This document shows, in pieces, positions 33,770 to 45,295 of a DNA stretch of 64,000 nucleotides. The notes beneath the pieces were generated by a model that made no database searches, was not told the DNA's origin, and saw only the letters and a list, made by a program, of their open reading frames with translations. The stretch is taken from NCBI RefSeq assembly GCF_040869045.1, contig NC_090319.1, forward strand, positions 231,997,832-232,061,831. Reading direction: 5' to 3'. Within the stretch, counting starts at the first letter, position 1. Each line of letters opens with the position of its first letter. The stretch is from Eurosta solidaginis. Taxonomy: Eukaryota > Arthropoda > Insecta > Diptera > Tephritidae. Made by a program: the position numbers and the translations under genes.

Positions 33770-34879
33770 AAAGTCGATATATTGTATTAGTTAAATTATT
33801 AAAAGCGTTCGCACATGCCTTTAAGCCATTACCCATTGTGGCCATACTCTCCTCCATCAACTTCGTCGCCTGTACACTAGCCGCACACTAGATTCTGCTA
33901 GAAGCTGTTAAAAGGAGAATTCTGTGTGAAAATGGTATCAAGCCCAAATATGTATATAATAATAATAATACGTTTAAAGCATCGGCTTCTTTGCTGGATG
34001 ATTCCACGGCGGCAGCACTTGACTCAGCTAACATCTGGTTGAAAAGAAAATTGTTACAATAATATAAAAAAATACATATGTATAATGTTTAGATGCCAAA
34101 TTAAACAAATTACTTCTAGGGCTGATACCTGAGTTTGAGCAAATTCTAAAAACGTTTTTTGGATCTCGCTAGCACTTACTACGCGCCTCCGGTTCGCACC
34201 ACTTCGAGTCGTTCTCGTTGCTGGAGTAATCGACGTTCTTATTGACGGTGCAGCTGGCATGGATGAGCGCATATTTGCCCTTGCTTCATGAAAAGCAAAT
34301 GGCAGGTTATCGTGCATCGTGTTTATTTCCACAATGATGCTTTCCTCATTTTCGATACGCCGTTGCAGTTGCTAACAAGAAAAACAATGGTTACGTTTCA
34401 AGCTATTATTAAATAATAAATGATTTTTTCATTACCTCCATCCGTGGCACGTTTTCATCGCAGGCATCATCGCCTTGCTGGTAATCCTTGCTCACGCCTC
34501 TAAAGTTCAGTGGGCTGCTGTTCATATATCCGATTGTTACCTGCCATTGTCTGCTTCCTATTCCTGTCACGAACTTTTAGAATTGTATGGCTTTTTAGAT
34601 ACATCCATACCTTTTTTAAAACAAAATTAGTTTAGATATACCATTGAAGTACAAGAAAATAATAATGGTCTCTTTCCATACGCCACTCTCAACAGTTTTT
34701 ACAGCACCACCGAGGCTATTCAGCATTGTCGCTATTTCACTCCACTTTCTATCGCATTCGGCTTGTCCATGCCTGGAACCCGATAATCCCGGAGTTTACA
34801 TTAAAAAGTCCTCCATCCGACTTAGCTGCTCTGCTGTGGTACGACTTATCCTTTGATTGCTATTAGTTGATGACGCCAT
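33770..34879 (-). pseudogene. Myb/SANT-like Harbinger accessory protein, broken
   Basis: DNA-binding partner that PIF/Harbinger transposases need for nuclear entry and TIR recognition. Starts at ATG 34879 (MASSTNSNQRISRTTAEQ). The Myb-like core LSRMEDFLM..PGLS, W.EIATMLNSLGGAVKTVE ends near 34665, and continues KVWMYLKSH-type sequence after an apparent intron. Later exons: about 34540-34436, 34371-34129 (FHEARANMRSS, SASEIQKTFLEFAQ), 34033-33985, and a last one about 33900-33770 (ATKLMEESMATMGNGLKACA). GT-AG introns fit at 34435-34373 and about 34128-34034. Damage: TAA after EDFLM and a frame shift before RGVSKDYQQ. Opposite strand to the transposase, as is usual. Confidence 0.72.
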
Positions 34880-35194
34880 TCTATTTTAATGTGAGAAATT
34901 GTTTATGATGAGAAATATGAAATTAATCATTTACTTACCTACCTTTTGTTAAAATATGTAAAAACTTGCACAATTAAAAGCAGTTAGTATACGGAATTTA
35001 TTTATTTTTGGAATTCATTTTGTGGTTTTCGCATTTTTAGGGTTTCGTTAATCTGTGCTGCCACCATTCTACTATTAAAACGATATTTAAATGTAATTTA
35101 TTTCGATTCGTTATAACTAAGTTAGTGAATAGTACAATCGATAAGGCAAGCGACAAAATCGTAAATTAAAATCTCGACAAATCGCATCGTTATA
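34880..35194. other. Right subterminal region of Harbinger
   Basis: Upstream region of the Myb-like gene: AT-rich and without other features. The words TTATAACTAAGTTAGTGAAT and TATAAGTTAGTGAATTCCAC show the TIR-proximal motif repeated (about 35110 and 35191). Confidence 0.5.
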
Positions 35195-35212
35195 AGTTAG
35201 TGAATTCCACTA
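35195..35212 (-). repeat. Right TIR of the Harbinger element
   Basis: AGTTAGTGAATTCCACTA, inverse of the left end with one mismatch; followed by the duplicated CAG. Confidence 0.85.
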
Positions 35213-36120
35213 CAGAACATTATCTGTCGGGGGCCGCAATTTATTTATATATGTAATACCACGAACAGTATTCCTGCCATGATTCCAAGGGCTTTTGATT
35301 TCGCCCTGCAGAACTTTTTCATTTTCTTCTCCTTAAGGTGCCACACCCATTTTACATAGTTTTTTCTTAAGTTATATTTTGCGCAAAAGACCAACCCAAT
35401 CACCATGTCTCATCCCTATTTTCGTATTCGGTATAGAATTATGAAATTTTTTTCATTTATCGAAATTTTTGATATCGAAAAAGTGGGCATGGTCATAGCC
35501 GGATTTCAAGATAAAGTGAGTTCAGATAAGTACGTGAACTAAGGTTAGAAAAGTATATCGATTTTTGCTCAAGTTATCGTGTTAACGGCCGAGCGGAAGG
35601 ACAGACGGTCGACTGTGTATAAAAACTGGGCGTGGCTTCAGCCGATTTCGCCCATTTTCACAGAAAACAGTTACCGTCATAGAAGCTATGCCCTTACCAA
35701 ATTTCACAAGGATTGATAAATTTTAGTTCGACTTATGGCATTGAAAGTATTCTAGACAAATTAAATGAAAAAGGGCGGGGCCACGCCCATTTTGAAATTT
35801 TCTTTTATTTTTGTGTTTTGTTGCACCATATAATTAATGCAGTTGAATATTAACATACTTTACTTATATACTGCAAAGATATTAAATTTTTTGTTAAAAT
35901 TTTACAAATATTTTTTTTTTTTTGTAAAAAGTGGGCGTGTTCGTCATCCGATTTTGCTAATTTTTATTTAGAACACATATGGTAATAGGAGTAACGTTCC
36001 TATATATCTTCAACGACTGCCAAATTACAGCTTGCGAAACTTTTAAATTACCTTATTTTAAAAGTGGGCGGTGCCACGCCAATTGTCCAAAATTTTATTA
36101 AATTCTATTTTGCGTCATAA
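35213..36120 (-). repeat. Noncoding repeat R1, copy C, second part
   Basis: Resumes exactly where 26817 stopped (AACATTATCTGTCGGG) and runs through the inverse of the R1 middle, including GGACAGACGGTCGACTGTGT, GGGCGTGGCTTCAGCC and GGGCGGTGCCACGCC. It stops at CGTCATAAGGTC (36120), where an LOA-type element begins; the R1 start is not found further on. Confidence 0.85.
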
Positions 36121-38470
36121 GGTCTGACCTAAGGCCTTGTCGTAACGCATCCTTATCAAACCACTTCGTTGAGTTTGTGAAGCTAACTAAGCGTCGTATA
36201 TTGAACTCAGCTATATCAGTCAGATCTACGAGAAACATCTTGCCCATGAAACTTTGTCTTATTCTACCGAGCGCTGGACATTCGCAAAGTAGATGCCTAA
36301 CAGTTTCAGGTTCTTCTTCGTTGCAGCAGCTTCTACAATAATCATTAAATGGAGCGCCAGTCCTTTCCACATGCGGTCCAATACAGACGTAACCAGTGAT
36401 AAGACCCACAGCTAAGGAACGATCCCTCTTACGGAGGTTGAGTTTTGAAGCGTGGCAACCATCATGATGCTTCCACCTAGCTCCCGCTTCCATCAGTAGA
36501 GGCTTCTTTATCTTGAGCTGATAGGTGGAGAGAGGAATGCCCAACCTCGTCCAGGATGACGAAAATGGAAGGGGGTACCCTTTCTTGCAAGATCAGCCGC
36601 CAACTCACTACCTGGTATGCCCCTATGCCCCGCAACCCATACCAGATGCAGAGTAAACTGTTCAGCCATCACGTTAAGTGGGACAGCCTTCTACAGTTTC
36701 ACAATTAGTTGTGACAGAGTCAAGGGCTTTCAGTGCTGCTTGACTTTCTGGGAAAATATAAACGTGCTTCTGAGTCCACAACGTCTTGTATGCCACAACT
36801 CGGTCTGGAATACGCTACAGTGATCCGGAAGGCAAAACGACCTTTGTAAGTCCAATCGTTCCGAATTGACACCCCCTCCGATCCTGTTATTCTGTTTAGA
36901 TCAATCTGTATAGATCTGAATGCTGTCAGTGAGCCAATCTTGGTCATTCACCCACTGTTCCCTTTCAGGGATTAATATCTCGTAGTCCTTGTTTAAGTTG
37001 GTATGTGGTTTGCAGAAATCTGTCCATTCTGTTTTGCAGAATCTGTCGAGAATTTCAGTATGGTTGCAGTGAGACCGTGTGGTTAGTTTCCTCAGTCTAA
37101 TAGCTGCACATGCTGCATATTTTATGCCTACTGTATCTATGGGTAGTAGGTTCAGTATTTCATTCATAGCCTCCGTTGGTGTTGTGCGGATGTCTCCGCT
37201 TATGCATAGTAGTGCAGATCTTTGCACCTTTTGAAGAACAAGAATCGTCGAGGATTTATTCAGGGCGGGCCACCATACCGCCATCCCGTATAGCAATATT
37301 TGCGCAACTATGACCGTGTATATCCAATGCACTATTATAGGGGACATAGCCCATTTCCGTCCAATTGCCCCTTTACATGTAGAGAGCAACCGTGGCCTGA
37401 CGTACACGTTTCCTGGTGTTTTGTGTCCAGTTCAATTTCTTATCAAGTGTGAGCCCTAGATAGTTGGCGGACTCACTTATCTTTAGCACTGTATTTGCAA
37501 GCACCGGAGTTGAGAAAGGTTTTATCTTATACCTCCTCGTAAATAGCACCAGCTCCGTTTTATTTGGGTTCACGCTCAGACCATTATCAGCGGCCCATAC
37601 TTCTACTCTTCTTAGTTCCACCTGCATCATATCGCAGAGAGTTTGCAGAAACTTCCCACTTATCATCAAGGCAAGGTCGTCAGCATACACTATAGTTTTA
37701 CAGCCCCTCCACCTCCATGTCACTTAGCAGCTGATTCACCGCCAAGACCCACAGCACAGGGGATAGGACTCCATCTTGGAGAGTTCCCTTACTGACGAGC
37801 CTGCTCACAGATACCCCTGCAAGGTCTGCCTGTACTACCGTGCATATCAGAAATGATGCACAAGCTCCACCAGCTGAGATTCGTTGCCCAGATCAGTCAG
37901 TACCTTAATAGTTGAGTCGGGTTTGATGTTATTGAACGCTCCTTCTATGTCTAGGAAGGCTGCCAGGCAGTATTACTTGAAGGAGAACGATATCTCTATG
38001 CACCATGTAATTTTGTGCAATGCCGTTTCCGGTGATTTACCCTTCATATAGGCGTGTTGTGTTTCAGAGAGTAGGTCATTCACTTCCTCCCTGATGTATG
38101 TTTCCATCAGCCTTTCCATCACCTTTAGTTGAAGATAGACTGATGGGTCTGAAGTCTTCAGGTTTCGCGTGGCACGCTTTACCTGCCTTGGGAATAAATA
38201 CCACTTTAGATCTTTTCCATATACGTGCGGCTCAGTGCCACGATACCTCGTATTATAGCGTGTATACAGTTAGTGCTGCGATCTAGTGATTGTTGCAGTT
38301 GTATAGTGCACCTCCGTCGGGCCCTGGGGTTTGGAATGGTTTAAAAGATTGGATGACCCAAGATATCTTATCTCTTGTAATTAGGTTGCACTCTTGCTTG
38401 TGTCAAGCTTTGTGTATCCCCCTGGTTCGTTCCTAGTTGCACCTGGAAAATGTGTATTCAGCAGCAGGTC
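36121..38470 (-). pseudogene. RT, RNase H and zinc-finger remnant of LOA-type copy 4
   Basis: Finger subdomain pieces lie in 38470-37900 in several frames (AFLDIEGAFNNI-like at about 37970-37930). The palm VYADDLALMISGKF is in 37723-37373 (YADD at 37687-37676), followed by LSVNPNKTELVLFTRRYK. The thumb IVAQILLYGMAVWWPAL is in 37407-36901, where RNase H opens with SIQIYTD. RNase H continues in shifted frames (36947-36600). The C-terminal finger CRSCCNEEEPETVRHLLCEC is in 36544-36098 with all Cys/His in place. The last codons of that frame run into R1, a chance extension. Confidence 0.78.
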
Positions 38471-38530
38471 CAGGGTTCACCCCTGAGGAAAAAACAAAAC
38501 ATTAAGTTTGGTACTAACAAGCATACAAGA

Positions 38531-38749
38531 TCAAGGCTTTCCCGAAGTGCCACAACTTACCAATGTGTAGACGTTGGACTTGAGTCCGCAAATGCTTTGT
38601 CCTACCACCAACGGCTCCTGGATGAGGACAATATCAGCTGCCCCTTTAGATGTCAGTCGGAGCAGCAGTGTAGCAGAGGCTGCTTTACTGTGGTGTAGGT
38701 TTATCTGGAAGACCCGCATCAACATCGCACACTTCCGCTCTTCCATCAT
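38531..38749 (-). pseudogene. Endonuclease N-terminal stub of LOA-type copy 4
   Basis: 72 codons: FQINLHHSKAASATLLLRL and ADIVLIQEPLVVGQSICGLK, the first two conserved blocks (N and E of the metal site) of the AP-type endonuclease. The remaining catalytic blocks are deleted between here and the RT. Confidence 0.75.
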
Positions 38750-38812
38750 CAGCTCCTCCGCCGTTTATTGCAGGTGTAACCCACCTATACCTATGGATGA
38801 AGTAAACTAGGT

Positions 38813-39838
38813 CTAGCGGTCCAACGTATCCGGCTCACCCCCATCTGCCTTCGTATCCACGTCCTCGTCGCTCTCTTCTTCTTCTGGCTCCACCTTGGCT
38901 GCCAAATTCGTAGCAGCATTGACGCCATTACTGTAAACCCTTATGGTCACGGTGTCTAAACCATAATTGATTTCGCCTCCAGTTTTCCTCAATACTGTCA
39001 GCGATTCCTCACTCAGTAGGAGGGCAGCCTGACGTGTGGCTCTTACCCCTTTATCCACGCTGACAACTCTCCAATTGGTGGCTGGCAGTGTCGGGTTGAG
39101 GATCCTTATCATGCTGAGTATCCTCTCTGGTTCGGCTGGTTTGGCGGTAGCCACACCCTTGCTCGTGGCCGTCACGGTATATATTTGAAATCAACCGCCC
39201 TGGGCTTCGCTCCAGGGTAGACTTCACCTACAGACTCTATCGCCTTTTTGTATATGGCTGTGGACCTCTCGTGTCCGCATGCCAGGACCTCGATGCTGCC
39301 CTGGAACCACCCGGTGTCATTGCATACCGGTGGCGGTCCAGGATTGCACATAAGCATGTCCAGGGTAATATTTGAAAGCTCGCTCTTCACCCATTTCCAC
39401 TTGTCCTTCTTGATTGCTCCGTCTTCCTGATTGTCGTCAAGGAACCCTAGTCGGATTTTATCCTTGGCCACTTCTGCAAAAGAGCGCACATGCACCTTAC
39501 GCCTCTTTGGTTTGGTAGGCACAGCTTTCGCCGACCTTGCCATTTTGGTTGCCACTAGAGGCTCCATTTCTTCCGCCAGACGAACGTCCTATATCAAATC
39601 TTTCGCCCATTTAATCTCCGCCAGTATTTCTCGTACGCTGTCGCTTTCCGCTCTACTTACGAAGTCTGGCACACGTGCGGATCTGGTTAGGATCCTTTCA
39701 GCCGCTCTCCTGTGTTTGTATCCAAATTCCTTGGGGTTTGGCCGCTCATTAGGCTTCGTGAATGCTGGGGGGAGGGTACTGACTCGTCATCGCCACTGGT
39801 CCTGAACCACCTCCTTTTTTAACCATTGTCTGGCGGTT
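38813..39838 (-). pseudogene. ORF1 (DUF4780-type) of LOA-type copy 4
   Basis: Three consecutive pieces. 39838-39570: serine- and basic-rich N terminus. 39567-39172: RRKVHVRSFAEVAKDKIRLG, then SELSNITLDMLMCNPG and ACGHERSTAIYKKAIESVGE. 39175-38813: IRILNPTLPATNWRVVSVDK, TVTIRVYSNG and an acidic end EEEESDEDVD. The ILNP.LP...WRVV.V block corresponds to the L.P...IP.RPRA.VW segment in copy 3. The overlap at 39175-39172 (ATGA-type) suggests a single frame change. Binding of element RNA is inferred from the family. Confidence 0.65.
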
Positions 39839-39940
39839 AGAATGACCGTGCATCGCACTGGTCACCTTTGTGTTGGACGGAAGCACTCCCGGCCTTTGAA
39901 GAGCGTTGGTCTCTTCTTATTTTGTCGTGTTTTTTTGTTA

Positions 39941-40329
39941 TTATTTATATTCATGTTCCCACGAGTGAGGGAGAAGTAACGTCCACACGGGCAGAGATTC
40001 GCAATACCCGGGTAAGGTCTTCGTACAACCTGGTACGACCTGGTACCAGGAGGGCTCCGTTCGCGACTGGGCTATTTAGGCGCCCCAGCCTGGCTGATCC
40101 TCGGCACGGAAACGCATAACGCCTTGATCCATCCCCGAGAAGGAAAGGAAGCAAGAAAGAAAGAAAAGAGATAGAAAAAGTAATAGAAAGAGGGAAAGAT
40201 ACCCCAGAAAGCATAGTCAAAAATCATTTCCGTATAACCAGGCCATTAATGATTCGGCACACAGCCCTGATTCCTGATCTTAGCTGGACACCGTCCTGAC
40301 ATCGCACAGTCTCAATACTGTAGTGTACA
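39941..40329. other. Unassigned stretch before the gypsy fragment
   Basis: Contains purine-rich GGAAAGGAAGCAAGAAAGAA at about 40142 and otherwise no recognisable element. It could hold the 5' leader of LOA-type copy 4 and part of the gypsy element. Confidence 0.35.
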
Positions 40330-41180
40330 TATCCAGTCGGTACCCTCTTGGAGGGTTCAGTTGGGTATTTGTGCCAACCTCCTCTCGTCTTAGTCCAGAA
40401 AAAAAACGGCGGTGATCGGTTGTGCGTAGATTATCGACGCTTAAATCAACTAGTGCGGGAGAAGAACTTTCCTGTGCCTAACATCGAAGAGCGCCTACAC
40501 GAAGCAAAGCAGTACATATATTTATCGGTGCTGGACATGAATAGCGGGTAATATCACATACCCATCGCATCCAGCAGCCGAAAGTATACAGCGTTCATAA
40601 CTCAAGACGGCTTATACGAATTCAAGAGAATGTCTTTTGGCCTCACCAATGTACCTATTGTATTCCACCGGTTAATGGCGAAGTTCCAAGAAAAGACCCA
40701 GCCGGGTATATGCTGGTGTACATGGACGACATCTTAGCCGGTAAAAATTCGCCAGAGGAAATGGTTGCGAAATTACGACGCGTGATAACTTCATTACGCT
40801 ATTCGGGTTTAACGCTGAACGCTAAGAAATGTAGTTTTATGCGAAAGACGATAATGTTTCTGGGACACGAAAAAACTCCGGCAGGTATCACTCCGGGTGC
40901 GGTAAAAACAAAATCTATATCAGACTTTACAACACCAAAAGACATAAGCGACGTACGTCACTTCCTTGGCCTTAGCGGCTATTTTCATAAGTTTTTTCCA
41001 GGCTACGCTGTAATCTCAGAACCTCTAAGAAAACTACTTCGGAAAGGAACGAAATTCGAGTGGGTGCCCAAACAGACTGAGGCTTTTGATCAGCTCAAGA
41101 AAAAGCTCCTATACTAATCGCATACAACGTTAACGCAGAGCATGAAATACACGCAGATGCTTGGCTTGGATGGCGTTCTG
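40330..41180 (+). pseudogene. Ty3/gypsy reverse transcriptase fragment
   Basis: Polymerase core of an LTR retrotransposon with no LTRs found. 40348-40551: PLVLVQKKNGG, RLCVDYRRLNQ, SVLDMNSG then TAA; then a shifted RKYTAFITQDGLYEF and MSFGLTNVP (about 40576-40655); then 40710-41117 with LVYMDDILAG (catalytic Asp pair at about 40719-40727), FLGHEKTPAGI and VRHFLGLSGYFHKFFPGYA, and the RNase H lead-in FEWVPKQTEAFDQLKK. A few RNase H codons reach 41180. It lies between LOA-type copy 4 and the BEL element and belongs to neither. Confidence 0.85.
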
Positions 41181-41502
41181 CTGCAACGATTTTGTAAAAA
41201 TTTGCTGTTTTTTATCAAAAATTTAAAATAACGCATTTATAGCTTGAAAGCAAATATTGTTTTCAAATTGTTTAAAATTGCAATTGACAGATTTGGTTTG
41301 AGGCTGCTGTTGCGTTGTATACTAAGGACGTTGTAAAGAAAACTTGTTTGCTAGGAGACAGCTCTCAATGCCAAAATTATGCAAAACTCAAATGTTAATC
41401 GGCCGTAACAGTTGAAGGCGTTTAGTTTATTGAACCGAACCCGAATAGGTATATGGCTAACTTCGATATTGTATAAGGATGCAGGACGTTCAAAAATAAT
41501 CA
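41181..41502. other. Unassigned stretch; BEL target site at its end
   Basis: No feature except the last five bases AATCA (41498-41502), which recur after the BEL element (60397-60401). Confidence 0.6.
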
Positions 41503-42361
41503 TGTTGGGGGAGAGTGCCCATTTATGCATTTAATTTCTTTACGCACTACTGTGGTTAAGATAGTGCCCATTTATGCACTCTATTTATTCACCCAATAAC
41601 TGTAACATACGAATAATAGCTCCGACACATAAGCAGTTTTTCATATACATAGATGAGTTGAAAACATGATTATGCATTATGAGTAGATTGCATGTACTTT
41701 TATGGAGAATGATAGAATGAGCGACACTAGCGCCATCTGATATTGAAAGTAGCCAACTCCCCAATTTTGTTCTAAGCAAATCATAAGAAGAAGAATTTGA
41801 CATTTGCTTTAGCTAAGGGTGTTGGCACACTTTGCAAGTGAAATTATTTTTCCAACTGGTTGGAAAATTTTCTAACATTTTTCACAATTAAAAACTGCAA
41901 TATAACAATCGAATACGACACAAAATATGTTAGCAAGTATTTTTGTTGTGTAGGGAGAATGTTTACGAAATTGTGTACGTGAATGAGCAAGACGTAATAA
42001 ACTTCAATTGCCAAGTCTGAAGTTCCTTCATATTTACAAACGCAACATCTTAATTGATTGTGGCGATGTTATTGGAATGCATAAGCTTCTGTTAAACGCA
42101 TCTAGATGAAAAATGTCATTGTGTCACCGCTTTAAATCATGTATTATACCGTCATTTGAAGTCAATGCCTGCATTCAAGGTTATAGAGCATTGCAAGTTA
42201 TTACGCTTTCTCTTATATTAAGATGTACATACATACAGCTATCTACTTAGCAGTTCAGTTTTTGTAATTTTATGTGTTAGTTCACTAAAAGCAAATAAAC
42301 GGTGAAGAAGTTTGATAGAAACGTTCAGGTGTTTTGATTAATACATTTCAACGCCCATACA
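41503..42361 (+). repeat. 5' LTR of the BEL element
   Basis: 859 bases. Matches the 3' LTR at both ends (41503-41616 and 42134-42361), but holds about 518 bases (41617-42134) missing from the 3' LTR. The junction shares TAA, which suits a deletion in the 3' copy by microhomology; a later insertion here is the alternative. Confidence 0.85.
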
Positions 42362-42363
42362 TT

Positions 42364-42380
42364 TGGCGACCGTGACAGGA
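42364..42380 (+). other. Primer binding site of the BEL element
   Basis: TGGCGACCGTGACAGGA starts two bases after the 5' LTR, the usual position for tRNA priming. The TGGCGACCGTGACAGG form is common in BEL/Pao elements. Confidence 0.7.
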
Positions 42381-43583
42381 AAATCCTGTAAAATAAGTTA
42401 AACTTTTTTATACAACTTCATACTGCTGTACCCAAGCGGATCATTGGGTCATCTATATTGAAAAGGACTTGTTGTGTACCCCTGTACCATAAAAATTCGG
42501 TACTTTTGTGCAAGGTAAAATCTACTGTTTTACTCACGCGTATCACTGGACCAGTTACGGCAAAGTACCATCATCAACTCAACAAGGCTGACATCCAATT
42601 GTATAATATTCCGTCCACCATGGTGTTCCAGATCGGAAATACAAGGTCAACGTAATATTATATTAATTAGAAGGCTCGACCCTCCATTTAACATTGTGCT
42701 TATATTATCGAATGCAGCAGCACTGCTCCTTAACCCATTTTGTCAAAGCTACACCAAGGCATCCTCGACATCAGGTGGTAACTTGGCGCACACAAAAGGT
42801 GAACAATAAAGGTTCCTGCCATCAAACAATCATCTTAATTGGCGTTACAACCATCAGCATCATCATATCAACAACATCCACAAGAGCATTCCATTTGCCG
42901 TCGGCATTGCATCATTAAGGTAGCGGTAGGCACATACCCACACAGTTATTGAAGCTGATTGCTATAAAATTTATGTATATACTTTTGAAATTACATTGTA
43001 CCGTGCATATACATTAAACAGCGCGTATATAAGATTATAAACGTAGGAAGAACTTATCGAAATAATTAAGAATCGAAGCATTAAAATTTAATTCGAAACT
43101 CTGTAATGCTCTCACCTAATATATTCTATACGGTGTTAGGGACAAAAATAATATTCGCGCATATTTATTGTCATCAGCATCCTGGTTGCATCATAAGCAG
43201 CAGACATTGGCGGCGGTGACACTCGCCATCGTGTTCGGATAACTTTTTCGTTTTTCCCTTTTTGCCATCACCCAATTGATTAGGCTCAAGTTTCATACAT
43301 AAATACCTTGATATTTAAAATTATTCCATAAAGGCAGCGTTAAGCCAAATATCGCTTCATTTAAATTACCACTAGTTTCACTTTTTATTAATTTTCAAAG
43401 GGAGAGCTACACAATTACGCTCTGTTATGAAGCGAAACATAACAGATATGAAAATTAAGGTAGAAAAAGAAGTGGAGTCGGCAGATTCCATCACATTGCA
43501 ATGTCGTCTGTAAATATTAGAATCTCATTTTAAGCAACTAAGGCACATTCAGGGTCAGATGGAAAAAATTAACCCTGAGGGCA
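42381..43583 (+). other. Leader and degraded gag start of the BEL element
   Basis: No open frame longer than about 75 codons. Contains CATCATCA-rich stretches at about 42850-42900 and 43170-43230. The gag N terminus must lie in its last part (about 43440 onward) in broken frames. Confidence 0.5.
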
Positions 43584-43844
43584 ATGCAAGAAGTCTGTGT
43601 CGCTTCCTGCATTGTCCTGGAAAGTTATATTGAAGTAAAAGGAAAGATTATGCGGTTGTTGAATAAGGTGGGCCGTACAAGCTTAGCCGAAGCAAGTTTT
43701 GCAAATGCTTCTATGAATCATCCCTTTACACATCAGAGTCGATTACTCAAACTAAACTTACCCAAACTTGATGGCAAATATTGCGAATATAAACGATTTT
43801 CGCTTACATTTGCCAATCTTGAAGAAAGTTCAATTATTTCATAA
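43584..43844 (+). pseudogene. Gag remnant of the BEL element
   Basis: 86 codons; the end RLLKLNLPKLDGKYCEYKRF is the LPK.LP.F.G....W..F block of BEL gag (the DUF1759-type region). The next 700 or so codons of a normal gag are gone, as the protease follows within about 100 bases. Confidence 0.7.
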
Positions 43845-43849
43845 TTTGC

Positions 43850-44230
43850 TATTACCAAATATATATCAGCAAACCAACCGGGCGATCATATACGAACGGA
43901 TAACTGGAATGTTTCCGAAGGGATCAATTTAGTGGACCCCTTGTTTAACCAGCCTCAGCGAATTGATATATTGATTAGCACAGAAGTATTTCTCGAAATT
44001 CTCTTATCCCGAAAGTATTTCCTTAGGCAGAGTTTACCTTCCTTAACAAACACTGCGTTAGGGTGGATAGTTGGCGGAAAAGTTGAGTTCAAAACCGAGC
44101 CGCCTCGATCGCTCAAATGTAACGCAGCTGTGAAGTCCTCAAATCTGGACGAATTGCTACGCAAATTCTGTGAGGTGGAGGAAGTTGATCAACACACCTC
44201 GCCATTAACGGAAAAGAAAGGCGTTGTGAA
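43850..44230 (+). pseudogene. Protease remnant of the BEL element
   Basis: Reads RIDILISTEVF (the IDILIG.D.F block), LPSLTNTALGWIVGGKVEFK (the ..T.FGWI..G block) and SSNLDELLRKFCEVEEVD, the lead into RT. The protease active-site DTGS part lies upstream and is deleted. Confidence 0.75.
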
Positions 44231-44248
44231 CAACATTTCTGTGACAAT

Positions 44249-44964
44249 GTGGCAGTCACTGCTAGTGGGCGCTTGCAAGTCAGCCTAACCTTTAAAGCAT
44301 CCCCAGAAGTTTTGGGAAACTCATTTGAAAACGCGCGTAAAATATTTCTGTCGCTTGAGCGCCGCTTGTATCATAAAGATTCATTACATCAAATGTGCTG
44401 CGAGTTCCTGCACGAATACGAGAGTTTAGGGCACATGTCGATAGTCAGCAAAACAAATCTTGATCATCTACACTATGCTATTCCACATCACTGTATTTTA
44501 CGCCCAGAAAGAACCACTACAAACGAGTCGTTTTCGATGCTTCAGCCTCAATTTCATCTCATCGTTCACTCAATGACGTTTTGATGGTAGGACCCACCAT
44601 TCAACAAGAGTTGCTTATAACTCTGTCGTCTTTTCGTTTGAATCGTTACCCTTTAACAGCCGATATGGCGAAAATATATCTGCAGTTTTTAATTAACGAA
44701 AGTTACCGCAACTTTCAGTTAATCTTATGGAGAGAAAGCAAAGACAAATCTCTAAATTTATAGTAGCTAAATACCGTAACATATGGTATGACCTCAGCCC
44801 CTTTCCTTGCCATTAGATGCCTTTTCTTTATCGCTGACTCCTTTCGCGACATCTACCCCATTGGTTCTAGAGTCTTGAAGGAGGACTTATACGTTGATGA
44901 TTTGTTAACTGGGGCTGATAGTGAAAAAGAGCTGGAGGAAATTCGAAATAAAATCACTGAACTG
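44249..44964 (+). pseudogene. Reverse transcriptase, N-terminal part, of the BEL element
   Basis: 44249-44584: LGNSFENARKIFLSLERRL and ESLGHM (the Y..LGH block), YAIPHHCILRPERTTT. 44581-44763: VGPTIQQELLITLSSFRLNR, LTADMAKIYLQ (ends in TAG). 44780-44964: DLYVDDLLTGADS (catalytic pair intact, about 44890-44908). The block between LTADMAKIYLQ and the YVDD frame is short and shifted. At 44964 the inner LTR element begins; RT continues at 57679. Confidence 0.85.
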
Positions 44965-45295
44965 TGTGGTATTATGCATGATACCTACTTATGTCAATGT
45001 GTTTGCAGTATTTTTCATTATACTCTAATACCCTAATATACCAATGTACTGTCTATGCAGACCACCCATATGGTATGCACATTAACATATTAACCTAAAT
45101 ACATTTCGTTTAGCCCTACACACCAGGAGTTCAACGTCACTCACTAATGCCGACGGCAAGACCTGTATCTAGTTACAACTCCACTGGCGTATTGACGAGC
45201 GCGTTAATAGCGGACCGCGTGTCAATGACAACTCGTCAATACGCCTGCCAAAATATCCACAGTTACAATTTTTAAAAATAGATCGAACTAATATA

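Larger units (their letters stand above)
26818..35212 (+). mobile_element. PIF/Harbinger DNA transposon with nested insertions
   Basis: TIRs TAGTGGAATTCGCTAACT (26818-26835) and, inverted, TAGTGGAATTCACTAACT (35212-35195) match at 17 of 18 bases. They are flanked by the 3-base duplication CAG (26815-26817 and 35213-35215), the duplication length of this superfamily. It carries both standard genes: the DDE transposase on + (27096-28230) and the Myb/SANT-like protein on - (34879-33770). Removing the R2 insertion (29385-33650) leaves about 4.1 kb, an ordinary size. Both genes are broken, so it is a once-autonomous, now dead copy. Confidence 0.9.
36121..39940 (-). mobile_element. LOA/I-group non-LTR retrotransposon, copy 4
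   Basis: - strand: ORF1 (about 39838-38813), an endonuclease stub (38749-38531), then directly RT (from about 38470), RNase H and finger. About 600 bases expected for the endonuclease are missing, so there is a large internal deletion. The 3' end merges into R1 at 36121 with no CCTAA tail, so the copy is truncated at its 3' end too. The 5' boundary is uncertain. Confidence 0.75.
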
